From Candidatus Saccharibacteria bacterium UBA669 (GTDB taxonomy: Bacteria > Patescibacteriota > Saccharimonadia > Saccharimonadales > Saccharimonadaceae), in the NCBI GenBank assembly GCA_002299795.1, contig DBNP01000050.1:7752-52184 (forward strand): a stretch of 44,433 bases of DNA, read 5' to 3'. This document shows, piece after piece, positions 15,864 through 23,737 of this stretch (position 1 is its first letter; every line of letters starts with the position of its first letter). The position numbers and the translations under genes are program-made. The notes beneath the pieces were generated by a model. It was not told where the DNA came from. It was given only the letters and a program-made list of their open reading frames with translations, and ran no database searches.

Positions 15864-16130
15864 ATGCGTGTCGTGGTGGTGTATCGACAAAATACTGACT
15901 ATAGCCGATCGGTTGAGACATTTGTCAGTGACTTTACCCGGCAGACGGGGCGTACCCTTGAAACAGTTGATCCAGATTCATTAGACGGAATCACCTTTTG
16001 CAGCTCGTACGATATTATTGAGTACCCATCCGTTATCGCACTGAGTCATGATGGCCAGGTGCAAAATATCTGGAAGAGCACGATGTTACCAACAATTAGT
16101 GAGGTGAGTTACTATGCTACGCAAAATTAA
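15864..16130 (+). CDS. thioredoxin-fold-like small protein without CxxC
   Basis: This 88-residue protein starts directly after the nrdR stop and overlaps the VKOR gene by 17 nt. The pattern is thioredoxin-like: an initial beta strand RVVVVYRQ, a helix, a second strand TLETVDPDS, and YPSVIALSHDGQVQNIWKS, resembling the cis-Pro strand and the G-x-x-x-x-W strand of thioredoxins. A redox CxxC is absent and only one Cys is present. The overlap with VKOR suggests they act together, perhaps as a non-catalytic partner. The fold assignment is by eye only. Confidence 0.7.
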   Translation: MRVVVVYRQNTDYSRSVETFVSDFTRQTGRTLETVDPDSLDGITFCSSYDIIEYPSVIALSHDGQVQNIWKSTMLPTISEVSYYATQN

Positions 16131-16743
16131 AAATTATTTTACACATGAGGACGCCGTACTGCGTGATAATCGCTGGATTTTTGCGAGTATGCTTGTGGGC
16201 GCGATAGGTAGCTTGATTGCTTCGCTCGTACTTTCTATAGAAGCAGTTGACCTTGCGGCCAACCCGGATGCTGTGCTGGCATGTAGTATTAATCTTGTGT
16301 TCAACTGCGCAACGGTCGGCCTCCACCCATCTGCGCATTTGTTTGGATTTCCAAATAGCTTCTTGGGGCTGATTGCGGAGCCGGTGGTTATTACGGTTGC
16401 AATCGCTGGGCTAGCGGGAATTAGATTTCCACGAGCCTTTATGTTTGTCGCCCAGATTTGCTACACATTGGGGCTCGTGTTTGCCTTTTACTTGTTTGCC
16501 ACGAGCTATTTCGTGATAGGTGCACTATGCCCATGGTGCTTACTAGTGACGGCCACCACGACGTTTGTATGGTTTGCGATCACTAGGTTCAATATTCGTG
16601 AGAATAATCTTTATCTCCCGAAGACTGTGCAAAAGACCCTGCACCAGTGGATTGAGAAAAGTTATGACAAAATGGTGCTTTTTGCAGTAGTCACAACACT
16701 CTTTGCTGCAATCATCATCAAATACGGCCCGTACCTTTATTAG
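16114..16743 (+). CDS. vitamin K epoxide reductase (VKOR) family membrane protein
   Basis: VKOR homologues reoxidise periplasmic or exported disulfide oxidases, replacing DsbB. The 209-residue protein has about five membrane segments (near 23-45, 83-103, 108-130, 133-155 and 188-206), the active-site motif C139-P-W-C142, and the loop cysteine pair Cys57/Cys65 with the typical following segment FGFPNSFLGL. All four functional cysteines of the family are present. The start ATG has GAGGTGAG upstream and overlaps the thioredoxin-like gene, so the two are coupled. Confidence 0.93.
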   Translation: MLRKIKNYFTHEDAVLRDNRWIFASMLVGAIGSLIASLVLSIEAVDLAANPDAVLACSINLVFNCATVGLHPSAHLFGFPNSFLGLIAEPVVITVAIAGLAGIRFPRAFMFVAQICYTLGLVFAFYLFATSYFVIGALCPWCLLVTATTTFVWFAITRFNIRENNLYLPKTVQKTLHQWIEKSYDKMVLFAVVTTLFAAIIIKYGPYLY

Positions 16744-16817
16744 CCATAAGCTTTATTTTTTGCTTAAAGTGAGTTACGATAGTGCCATACCCGTTTACTA
16801 AAGGAGGGCAAGGTATA

Positions 16818-17330
16818 ATGGTCAAATCAAAAACTAAAGTAAATTATGGCAGTGCATGGACGGCAACTGCGGTCATGCGTGTCATGATCGGCTTTGTGTT
16901 CCTGTGGGCTTTTCTTGATAAAACAATGGGACTGGGTTTTGCGACCAAGCCAGGAGCTGCATGGCTTGATGGTGTCTCGCCAACAACTGGATTTTTGAAG
17001 TTCGGCGTTAATGCACAAAGTCCGTTTGTGGACTTCTTCCATGGGCTAGCAGGCAATGTCTTGGTAGACTGGCTGTTTATGCTTGGCTTGCTTGGCATCG
17101 GTATGGCACTTATTCTAGGTATCGGTCTGCGCGTAGCTGCTGCAGCCGGCACGGCGCTACTCGTCATGATGTGGGCTGCTGAGTTTCCGCTCAAGAACAA
17201 TCCAATTGTTGACGAGCACTTGGTGTATGCAGCTGCGCTGTGGGTTGTTGCGCTAAGTCCAAGAAAGTTTAGCCTGGTTAGCCAATGGCTTCAGACACCT
17301 ACGGTCAAAAAGAATCCTTGGCTCTGGTAA
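16818..17330 (+). CDS. DoxX family membrane protein
   Basis: The 170-residue protein has four hydrophobic segments and the DoxX pattern: TATAVMRVMIGFVFLWAFLDK at the N-terminus, FFHGLAGNVLVDWLFMLGLLGIGMALILGIGLR in the middle and EHLVYAAALWVVALSP at the end. DoxX-like proteins are quinone- or redox-associated membrane subunits; substrate cannot be told. ATG 16818 is chosen because a perfect AAGGAGG ribosome binding site (16801-16807) precedes it; an upstream ATG at 16782 would read through that site. A terminator hairpin follows. Confidence 0.88.
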   Translation: MVKSKTKVNYGSAWTATAVMRVMIGFVFLWAFLDKTMGLGFATKPGAAWLDGVSPTTGFLKFGVNAQSPFVDFFHGLAGNVLVDWLFMLGLLGIGMALILGIGLRVAAAAGTALLVMMWAAEFPLKNNPIVDEHLVYAAALWVVALSPRKFSLVSQWLQTPTVKKNPWLW

Positions 17331-17347
17331 TTAATTAAATCCGTTGA

Positions 17348-17353
17348 TACAAT
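17348..17353 (+). promoter_or_regulatory. possible extended -10 for the T-box transcript
   Basis: TGA-TACAAT lies just before the doxX terminator hairpin and overlaps its first bases. Transcription from it would begin near 17360 and include the T-box. No convincing -35 is present. Confidence 0.35.
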
Positions 17354-17379
17354 GAGGATGTGAAAGCATCCTCATTTTT
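17352..17379 (+). terminator. intrinsic terminator after doxX
   Basis: A 9-bp perfect stem (ATGAGGATG / CATCCTCAT) with a TGAAAG loop is followed by TTTTT. A competing smaller hairpin (CCTCA/TGAGG) overlaps its 3' arm, so it may interact with the T-box downstream. Confidence 0.7.
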
Positions 17380-17566
17380 GAGGTTACCGAACATCAATCG
17401 GGAAGCTAGTGGGAAGAAATTGGCCAGAAAGTAGACCCCACCGGTATCGGCACGATAGATCGAACAAACTGAGTGCTAAAAAGAATCTCTTTTTAGAAAC
17501 TGGATGGTACCTCCCGCGAGACGTGGGATCCAGTGGCTAACAAGGGATTTTTAATTTGGAGTAAAT
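17380..17566 (+). promoter_or_regulatory. T-box riboswitch (tRNA-Ile sensing), short Stem I type, probable translational control
   Basis: A T-box leader senses uncharged tRNA. The antisequestrator domain is nearly ideal: helix ACTGGA/TCCAGT (17499-17504, 17529-17534) encloses the bulge UGGUACC (17505-17511) and an upper 7-bp helix TCCCGCG/CGTGGGA with an AGA loop. The variable base of UGGN is U, matching discriminator A73 of tRNA-Ile. Upstream are a 9-bp Stem III (17476-17496), a 5-bp hairpin at 17445-17457 and a Stem II with an AGTA S-turn-like motif (17409-17441). A short hairpin (17387-17401) has loop ACATCAA, containing candidate specifier codon ATC. No terminator follows; CTCC 17511-17514 can pair with GGAG 17558-17561, the ribosome binding site. 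Confidence 0.85.
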
Positions 17567-18115
17567 GTGCAAAAAGATCAGTCACCAGAATTTACCATCG
17601 AAGTAATGCGCCTAGAAGATGTCGAAGCGGCAACTGATATGCGTCTTCAGTCGTGGCTTGATACGTATGTGAATGACGACATGGGCGTGTCTCGTGAGTG
17701 GATCAAATCACGCAATGCGGAGCAACGGTCGCCGGAAACGCAAGCATCGCGACGTGAGCGATTTTCTAAAGGTGTAGCGGATGGAACTTTTGCAGCATGG
17801 ATTGCACGCGATAGGGATATGGTTATTATCGGGTCAGCGACGCCATTTGTTGATGATGAAGGCGTGCAGCACGTCGGGTCGCTCTATGTTGATAAGCGGT
17901 GGCATAGTAGTGGCGTCGGTGCAGCACTCATGCAAAAAGTGATTGACTGGTTTGACCCCACAAAACCGATCGAGCTCGGTGTTGTCAGCTATAACAAGCG
18001 CGCTAAAGCATTTTACCGAAAATGGGGGTTTGAGGAAGTCCGGGGCAGTGAAGCATTATTTGCTGATAAGATACCAGAAATTAAGATGATACGTAAACCG
18101 AAGGAGGATGTATGA
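17567..18115 (+). CDS. GNAT family N-acetyltransferase
   Basis: The 182-residue protein has the GNAT fold: an N-terminal FTIEVMRLEDVEAATDMRLQSW strand and helix, a beta strand pair around MVIIGSATPFVD, motif A VGSLYVDKRWHSSGVGAALMQKVIDW (acetyl-CoA pyrophosphate loop, SSGVGA), and motif B LGVVSYNKRAKAFYRKWGFEEV. It transfers an acetyl group to an unknown amine. The start is GTG 17567 with TTGGAG 5 nt upstream, inside the T-box-controlled leader. It overlaps ileS by 4 nt (ATGA), so it is the first gene of the isoleucine-responsive operon, an unusual position for an acetyltransferase. Confidence 0.9.
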   Translation: MQKDQSPEFTIEVMRLEDVEAATDMRLQSWLDTYVNDDMGVSREWIKSRNAEQRSPETQASRRERFSKGVADGTFAAWIARDRDMVIIGSATPFVDDEGVQHVGSLYVDKRWHSSGVGAALMQKVIDWFDPTKPIELGVVSYNKRAKAFYRKWGFEEVRGSEALFADKIPEIKMIRKPKEDV

Positions 18116-21057
18116 AGTTTAAATCAGGTACACGCCGACGAGCGCTAGAGTACGAAAAAGATTGGGTTCAGAAATGGAAAGCCGATAAGACATTTGAGAA
18201 GTCGGTTGAGAACCGGAGCAAAGATAATAGCTACGTGTTTTATGACGGGCCGCCGTTTATCTCTGGCTCACCGCATCACGGTACGTTGCTAAGCAGCATC
18301 GTCAAAGATGCCATACCGCGCTACCAGACGATGAAAGGCAAGCGCGTCGAACGCGTCTGGGGTTGGGATTGCCACGGTTTGCCAGCTGAGCGCTTTACTG
18401 AGAAAAAACTTGGTATCCACTCTCGTCAAGAAGTGATCGAATACGGTATAGAAAAATACATCAATGCCACACGGGAAAACATGGTACAAACCAGCAGTGA
18501 GTGGGAAGATGTCGTTGATCGCATCGGCCGCTGGGTCGACTTCAAGGGCGCTTACAAAACCATGGACAAAGATTACATGGAATCTATCTGGTGGGCATTT
18601 AAGACGCTGTACGAAAAGGGCAAGATTTACGAAGGCGAAAAGGTCTTGATGTACTGCACGCTCGATGGCACACCACTCTCGAAAGCCGAAGTGACCATGG
18701 ATAGCGGGGCATACCAAGACGTGACTGATCCGAGTGTGTATGTAAAGTTCAAGATAAAAGATGACTTTACAATTGATAATTGGGGGGCTGAGACAAATCG
18801 AGGTGAGAAACAAAGTATTGGTTCAGGGCGTCATGCTGAAAAACCAGTATATTTACTTGCTTGGACAACTACTCCGTGGACGCTACCTGCAAATACAGCA
18901 CTAGCTTTAAATTCTAATCTTTATTATGCAGTTGTTGAGTATGCAGACGAGTATCTTATTCTCGCTGAAGATCTCATAGCAAAGGTCTTTGTCGACGAAA
19001 AGCACCAACCACTGAATTATAAAATAGTGCAAAGCCATTTGCTCGGCGAACACTTGCTTAAAAGAGTAAAATCAGGATACGAACCACTACTTGGTGTAGA
19101 TCGTGGCAAAAATGCGCACAAAGTCTGGCATGCACCGTACGTTAGCCACGAAGACGGTACCGGCATCGTCCATATCGCACCTGCATATGGCGAAGAAGAC
19201 TTTGAACTCGCAAAAGAGATGAAAATCCCTGTTGTTCATACTATCGACCAAAATGGTATGTTTACCGAAGGTGACTGGCAGGGTCAAAACGTCTGGGAGA
19301 TCAATAAGCAAATCGCCAAGGATCTGCATGGAGGTGGCACAGTCTGGAGAATAGATTATATACGTCACCCATATCCGCATTGTCATCGCTGCGGCACGAA
19401 GCTTATGTACCGGGCTCACCCGAGTTGGTTCATGGATATTGATGGGCAGCGACAGAAAATGCTCGAAAAGAATGAGCCGATTAACTGGTTTCCTGCGCAT
19501 GTAAAACATGGCCGTTTCGAGAAGACTGTCGAGCAGGCGCCTGACTGGAATATTAGCCGCGACCGTTTCTGGGCGACAGCTATGCCGGTATGGAAGACCA
19601 AGAGTGGCAAGGTAAAAGTTGTCGGTAGTTATGCTGAGCTCACCGAGCTTTCTGGTGTCGAGCTGGAAGATTATCACCGACCATGGATCGACGACGTGAC
19701 ATTTGAGATTGACGGTGAGACGTATACCCGTATCGACAAGGTGATGGATAGTTGGTTTGAAGCTGGTAGTATGCCGTTTGCACAGTTTCATTATCCATTT
19801 GAAAACAAAGAGAAGTTTGAGGCCAATTTCCCGGGTGATTTCATCGTAGAATACATCGGTCAGGTACGAGCATGGTTTTACTACATGCACGCTATGAGCG
19901 TGGCACTCTTTGGTGAAAATTCGTTTAAAAACGTCATTGTGACAGGCAACGTCGCCGGTAACGATGGCCGCAAGATGAGTAAAAGCTATGGCAACTTCAC
20001 CGATCCAAACGAACTGATGGATAAGTTTTCGGCTGACTCGCTGAGGTTTCTATTGCTCAGCTCACCGCTACTCAACGGGGAAGATTTTGCCTTGCAAGAC
20101 AAAGAAGTCGGTGACGTCGCGCGCAAACTTAGCATGATCTGGAACATGTATGATTTCTTCACTCTTTACGCTGAGGCCGACAAATGGGAATGGGACGGTC
20201 CGCTTGAGGACCCGCTCGAAGACTGCAACAATCCGCTGGATATCTGGATTATCAGCCGGTTGCATCAACTAGTAGCAGAGGTTGAGAAGCACATGGACGG
20301 CTACAATCTGCCCGATGCGATGAGTCCGATACTGCCATTTATCGACGACGCCAGTAACTGGTTTGTGCGTCGTTCTCGCCGCCGGTTCTGGAAGAGTGAA
20401 GATGACGATGACAAAGCCATGGCCTACCGCACACTGCACTATGTACTGGTGCGGCTAGCCTATGTGATCGCGCCGTTTACGCCGTTTCTCGCCGAAGAGC
20501 TGTATCACAACCTAACTGGTGACAAAGAGTCGATTCATCTCAAAGATTGGCTGCCAGCCGGACATGTCGACACACTCGTCATGAACGACATGGAGACGGT
20601 TCGTGGCTATGTCAACGAAGGCCTGAGCCTGCGCGCTCGTGCTGGGCTCAAGGTTCGTCAGCCACTGGCCAGCGTCACTGTGCCAGGCCTCGGCGAGCAC
20701 GTTGATTTCGTGAGCATCTTGCAGGACGAGCTCAATGTCAAAGACGTGAAGACAGGGGAAGAGGTGGTGCTGGACGAGACGCTGACGCCAGCGCTGAAGC
20801 GCGAAGGCCTGATGCGCGAAGTAGTCCGCTACGTCCAAGCCGCCCGCAAAAACGCCGGACTCAATGTCGATGATCGCATAAAATTATCGTTCAATACTGA
20901 TAGTTCCGAACTGAATAAGGCGATATATGATTTTAGAGATGCTATAGCCCAAGAAGTTCTTCAGATTGACGTGATGGGCACGTCTGGCGACTACACACAT
21001 CAATCCAATGTAAAAATTGATGGGTTCGATCTAATGATAAAACTCGAAAAGGTATAG
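18112..21057 (+). CDS. ileS: isoleucyl-tRNA synthetase
   Basis: IleRS charges tRNA-Ile. The 981-residue class I enzyme has the HIGH-equivalent SPHHGTLL (54-61), WGWDCHGLPAE, the editing-domain motif WTTTPWTLPANTALA (~250), a CHRCG pair, DWNISRDRFWATAMPVW, and KMSKS at 621-625 in GRKMSKSYGNF. The style is that of the IleS2 (archaeal/eukaryal-like) type, often linked to mupirocin resistance; this is judged from motif wording. Parts of the editing domain (about 18760-19080) and the 3' end (20880-21050) are clearly more AT-rich than the rest. It is controlled by the T-box and coupled to GNAT by a 4-nt overlap. Confidence 0.97.
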   Translation: MKFKSGTRRRALEYEKDWVQKWKADKTFEKSVENRSKDNSYVFYDGPPFISGSPHHGTLLSSIVKDAIPRYQTMKGKRVERVWGWDCHGLPAERFTEKKLGIHSRQEVIEYGIEKYINATRENMVQTSSEWEDVVDRIGRWVDFKGAYKTMDKDYMESIWWAFKTLYEKGKIYEGEKVLMYCTLDGTPLSKAEVTMDSGAYQDVTDPSVYVKFKIKDDFTIDNWGAETNRGEKQSIGSGRHAEKPVYLLAWTTTPWTLPANTALALNSNLYYAVVEYADEYLILAEDLIAKVFVDEKHQPLNYKIVQSHLLGEHLLKRVKSGYEPLLGVDRGKNAHKVWHAPYVSHEDGTGIVHIAPAYGEEDFELAKEMKIPVVHTIDQNGMFTEGDWQGQNVWEINKQIAKDLHGGGTVWRIDYIRHPYPHCHRCGTKLMYRAHPSWFMDIDGQRQKMLEKNEPINWFPAHVKHGRFEKTVEQAPDWNISRDRFWATAMPVWKTKSGKVKVVGSYAELTELSGVELEDYHRPWIDDVTFEIDGETYTRIDKVMDSWFEAGSMPFAQFHYPFENKEKFEANFPGDFIVEYIGQVRAWFYYMHAMSVALFGENSFKNVIVTGNVAGNDGRKMSKSYGNFTDPNELMDKFSADSLRFLLLSSPLLNGEDFALQDKEVGDVARKLSMIWNMYDFFTLYAEADKWEWDGPLEDPLEDCNNPLDIWIISRLHQLVAEVEKHMDGYNLPDAMSPILPFIDDASNWFVRRSRRRFWKSEDDDDKAMAYRTLHYVLVRLAYVIAPFTPFLAEELYHNLTGDKESIHLKDWLPAGHVDTLVMNDMETVRGYVNEGLSLRARAGLKVRQPLASVTVPGLGEHVDFVSILQDELNVKDVKTGEEVVLDETLTPALKREGLMREVVRYVQAARKNAGLNVDDRIKLSFNTDSSELNKAIYDFRDAIAQEVLQIDVMGTSGDYTHQSNVKIDGFDLMIKLEKV

Positions 21058-21067
21058 AGGTAAACGC

Positions 21068-21337
21068 ATGAAACCAGTCATAATCGACACACGCGAACCA
21101 TTTGAATATGCAGCAAGTCATGTTGATGGTGCGATTAACATCCCGCCGGCTGAGTTTATGCGCGGATTACCCGGTAAGCTCAAGGATGTGCCCAAGGATG
21201 AGCAGATTATTCTGTACTGTCGGAGTGGCCAACGGAGTAATACTTGCAGTGTGATGCTGCGTCAGCACGGATTTACGAATCTTGTGAATGGTACAAGCGA
21301 AATGCGAGTGAATGCTCTACTGAAAGACCAAGTATGA
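21068..21337 (+). CDS. rhodanese-like domain protein
   Basis: The 89-residue single-domain rhodanese has the N-terminal VIIDTREPFEYAASHVDGAINIP and the active-site loop YCRSGQRS with catalytic Cys51. Such proteins carry persulfide sulfur; the acceptor is unknown. It is 10 nt after ileS and overlaps galU by 4 nt, so it is probably in the T-box operon. A ribosome binding site (AGAGGTAAACGC) precedes the ATG. Confidence 0.92.
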   Translation: MKPVIIDTREPFEYAASHVDGAINIPPAEFMRGLPGKLKDVPKDEQIILYCRSGQRSNTCSVMLRQHGFTNLVNGTSEMRVNALLKDQV

Positions 21338-22149
21338 TTACAAAGGCGATTATACCGGTAGCGGGCTGGGGCACTCGGCGCTTGCCAGTAACAAAAGCCA
21401 TCGAAAAGTGTATGCTCCCCGTCGGCAATCGGCCGATAGTCGACTATGTCGTACAAGACTGCATAGCGGCAGGGATTACTGATATCTACTTTGTGGTAGG
21501 CGAACAAAGTACGCAGCTTCATGACTTTTATCGTAACAACGTAGAGCTCAATGACTATCTACGGCGCACTAATAAATCCGACCTATTGCCGCTTATTGCG
21601 CCGCCCAAGGTGCGGCTACACTATGTTGTGCAGTCGAGCTATGGTAAGTATGGTACATCTGTGCCGGTTGCTCTTGCCTTTGAAGCGATGGGGTATCCAG
21701 ATGAGTCAGTGGTGGTGCTGATGGGGGATGATTGTATATACAACGCGGACGGCTCCTCAGAAGTTGGGCGGTTAATCGAAGCTACCCCTGAGGGCGAGTG
21801 TGCCATGCTCGGCGTCGAAGTGCCACGAGACCAGGTGAGCCGCTATGGGGTGATTGAGCGTGATAGCAACCATGAGTTTGTGCGTATCGTCGAAAAGCCA
21901 ACAGCCGATGAGGCGCCGAGTAACCTGATTAATGTGAGTAAGTATGTCCTCAACCCGGTAACGCTTCGGGCAATTAGCGAACATGTTGACCAAGTGCAGG
22001 AAGGCGAATATCTCATCACGGAGCCGATTAACAGGGCAGTGGTGGGCGGAGTGCGGTGTGTCGTCGTGGCGGCACGGGGACGCTATCTTGATGCTGGCAC
22101 GCTTGAGGGCTGGCTGGCAGCGAATGATGTGGTTGTTCGAGGTACTTGA
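21334..22149 (+). CDS. galU: UTP-glucose-1-phosphate uridylyltransferase-like nucleotidyltransferase
   Basis: The 271-residue protein has the nucleotidyltransferase start KAIIPVAGWGTRRLPVTKAIEKCMLPV (nucleotide-binding GWGTR loop and catalytic Lys), PIVDYVVQDCIAAGI, a metal-binding GDD segment (LMGDDCIYN), YGVIERD, VEKPTADEAPSNLINVSKYVL and the final RGRYLDAGTLEGWLAAN. This best fits GalU, making UDP-glucose for envelope sugars, though a dTTP-using enzyme is possible. ATG 21334 lies in the ATGA overlap with the rhodanese gene; a longer frame starts inside rhodanese and is not credible. It is slightly shorter than the usual ~290 residues. Confidence 0.9.
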   Translation: MITKAIIPVAGWGTRRLPVTKAIEKCMLPVGNRPIVDYVVQDCIAAGITDIYFVVGEQSTQLHDFYRNNVELNDYLRRTNKSDLLPLIAPPKVRLHYVVQSSYGKYGTSVPVALAFEAMGYPDESVVVLMGDDCIYNADGSSEVGRLIEATPEGECAMLGVEVPRDQVSRYGVIERDSNHEFVRIVEKPTADEAPSNLINVSKYVLNPVTLRAISEHVDQVQEGEYLITEPINRAVVGGVRCVVVAARGRYLDAGTLEGWLAANDVVVRGT

Positions 22150-22174
22150 CTTTCTATAGAGTTTGTGCTTAAAT
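22146..22174 (+). promoter_or_regulatory. possible promoter for the small gene at 22204
   Basis: TTGACT followed after ~17 nt by TTAAAT, just after galU. The -35 is close to consensus; the -10 is weak. Confidence 0.4.
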
Positions 22175-22203
22175 AGAAGTATTAGTACATTAAACACAAA
22201 CAT

Positions 22204-22449
22204 ATGCTGAAACTACACCACACGCACCATCTTGGATTACCACATCTCACACACTCGACGCGTCGGTTGGTGTTGAGCCCAGCTGTCAGTGAGGCGGATG
22301 AGTTGATCGAGGGTATTGATGCCGAGCATTCTGAAGATATGATTCAGCTCGAGAACACTCCTGATGTTCGTCAGCTAGATGAGTTTTGGTCGGGTGTCAG
22401 AGAAGACCTGAAAAGTGATCCGACCTGGTTTGACTTTACGAACGAATAG
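22204..22449 (+). CDS. hypothetical small protein, 81 aa
   Basis: I do not recognise this protein. The first ~20 residues are His-rich (LHHTHHLGLPHLTH), the rest acidic with Trp residues near the end (EFWSGVREDL, PTWFDF). No membrane segment or signal peptide. Support is a plausible promoter just upstream and acidic, protein-like composition; there is no clear ribosome binding site. The stretch from its stop to the rplU promoter holds nothing else visible. Confidence 0.5.
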   Translation: MLKLHHTHHLGLPHLTHSTRRLVLSPAVSEADELIEGIDAEHSEDMIQLENTPDVRQLDEFWSGVREDLKSDPTWFDFTNE

Positions 22450-22487
22450 GCCACTCTCCTAGAAGCAGCAAAAGGGGCGAAGGGGTA

Positions 22488-22516
22488 TTGAAGAATGTCG
22501 CTTCCTCTGTTATAAT
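22488..22516 (+). promoter_or_regulatory. rplU promoter
   Basis: TTGAAG (22488-22493), a 17-nt spacer and TGT-TATAAT (22511-22516), a near-consensus promoter with extended -10. It is followed by a leader with an AAGGA ribosome binding site. Confidence 0.8.
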
Positions 22517-22548
22517 CGAAAATTGGATTAATAAATCGAAGGAAAAAT

Positions 22549-22854
22549 ATGAAAGCAGTCGTGAAGATCGGTGGCAAGCAGTATATTGTTGCCGAAAAAG
22601 AGACCCTCATGGTGGACCTCCTCCCTGAAGGAACAAAAGAGCTCGATCTCGACGCACTCCTAGTGATTGACGGTGATAAGACTTCGGTCGGCGCGCCAGT
22701 GGTCAAGGGTGTGAAGGTGAAAGCTAAAGTTGTTGACCCGAAAGTAGCCGGCGACAAACTCCGAATCATACGCTACAAGAGTAAGAAGCGAGTTAACACG
22801 CAAACTGGTCATCGCCAGAAATACAGTAAACTCGAAATCGCCTCAATCAAATAA
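22549..22854 (+). CDS. rplU: 50S ribosomal protein bL21
   Basis: The 101-residue protein matches bL21: start MKAVVKIGGKQYIVAEKE, a central beta-rich region and the basic signature KVKAKVVDPKVAGDKLRIIRYKSKKRVNTQTGHRQKYSKLEI. In most bacteria rpmA (bL27) follows directly; here a terminator and then parA follow, so rpmA must be elsewhere or missing. Ribosome binding site GAAGGA at 22539-22544. Confidence 0.96.
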   Translation: MKAVVKIGGKQYIVAEKETLMVDLLPEGTKELDLDALLVIDGDKTSVGAPVVKGVKVKAKVVDPKVAGDKLRIIRYKSKKRVNTQTGHRQKYSKLEIASIK

Positions 22855-22861
22855 TAAAATC

Positions 22862-22886
22862 TCTCCGCATCAGCGGAGATTTTATT
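22862..22886 (+). terminator. intrinsic terminator after rplU
   Basis: A 7-bp stem TCTCCGC/GCGGAGA with an ATCA tetraloop is followed by TTTTATT, 7 nt after the rplU stop. Confidence 0.85.
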
Positions 22887-22934
22887 AGCGCTGCAATGCT
22901 CCACTAAAGCATGTTTCGCGCTAGCCTAACATGG

Positions 22935-22940
22935 TATACT
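22935..22940 (+). promoter_or_regulatory. parA promoter -10
   Basis: TGG-TATACT forms an extended -10 about 32 nt before the parA start. The leader carries a purine-rich AGGAAGAAGAGAGGGAAA ribosome binding region. Confidence 0.55.
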
Positions 22941-22972
22941 AGTGCACAGGAAGAAGAGAGGGAAATCAACAC

Positions 22973-23737
22973 GTGTCTACTGTTATTGCTGTGACAAATC
23001 AAAAAGGTGGCGTCGGTAAAACGACGACAGCTATCAATGTTGCATACTATTTGGCAAAGTCTGGGCATACGACACTGCTGATTGATTTCGACCCCCAGGG
23101 TAATGCAACCAGCGGACTGGGTGTTGATAAGCAAAGCCTAAGTGTTACGATGGCAGATGTTGTCATGGGAACGCATGCGCTGAGCGATGCGATACTCGCC
23201 ACCGAACACAAAAATTTATCACTTGCCCCATCAACACCAACACTTGCAAATACAGAAGTTGAGCTTGCGCAGGCCGAGCATCGATTTACACGCCTTAAAC
23301 TAGCGATCGAGCGCCTGGCGCAGGAGTATGAATACATTATCATCGACAGTCCACCGAGCCTGAGTCTTTTAACGGTCAATGGATTGATCGCGGCACGGTA
23401 TGTGCTGCTACCGGTGCAGGCAGAGTTTTATGCGCTCGAGGGGCTCGGACAGCTACTCGAAACCATGAAGCTCATTCGCAAGAATCTCAATCCAACCATT
23501 GATCTTATAGGTGTGCTGCCGACCATGGTCGACAGTCGTACCTCGCTGTCGACACAAGTTCTGGCCGAGATTAGTAAGCATTTTCCCGCTAAGGTGTTTA
23601 AGACTAATATACCGCGTAACGTACGACTAGCAGAAGCCCCAAGCCATGGCGCACCAATAGGTGTTTATGATAGGTGGAGTAAGGGCGCTAGGGCATATAA
23701 GGCGGTAACCAAGGAGGTGATTGAACGTGTCGGCTAG
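22973..23737 (+). CDS. parA: chromosome partitioning ATPase ParA (Soj)
   Basis: ParA ATPases position the origin region with ParB. The 254-residue protein has the deviant Walker A KGGVGKTT (residues 10-17), Walker A' LLIDFDPQGNATSGLG, and IDSPPSLSLLTVNGL. It lacks an N-terminal HTH, so it is the chromosomal Soj type. The start is GTG 22973, directly before the conserved TVIAVTNQKGG strand. It overlaps parB by 11 nt. Confidence 0.96.
   Translation: MSTVIAVTNQKGGVGKTTTAINVAYYLAKSGHTTLLIDFDPQGNATSGLGVDKQSLSVTMADVVMGTHALSDAILATEHKNLSLAPSTPTLANTEVELAQAEHRFTRLKLAIERLAQEYEYIIIDSPPSLSLLTVNGLIAARYVLLPVQAEFYALEGLGQLLETMKLIRKNLNPTIDLIGVLPTMVDSRTSLSTQVLAEISKHFPAKVFKTNIPRNVRLAEAPSHGAPIGVYDRWSKGARAYKAVTKEVIERVG

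Noticed and set aside
17548..17556. Transcription terminator downstream of the T-box
   Set aside because: The only stem (ATCC/GGAT) has four base pairs, too weak before the T run; translational control fits better.
18289..19890. Long minus-strand frames opposite ileS
   Set aside because: Hydrophobic, His-rich shadows of ileS with no start signals.
22911..22928. Possible parS half site (TGTTTCGCG) before parA
   Set aside because: The second half of the palindrome is absent; it does not match the GTTTCACGTGAAAC consensus.
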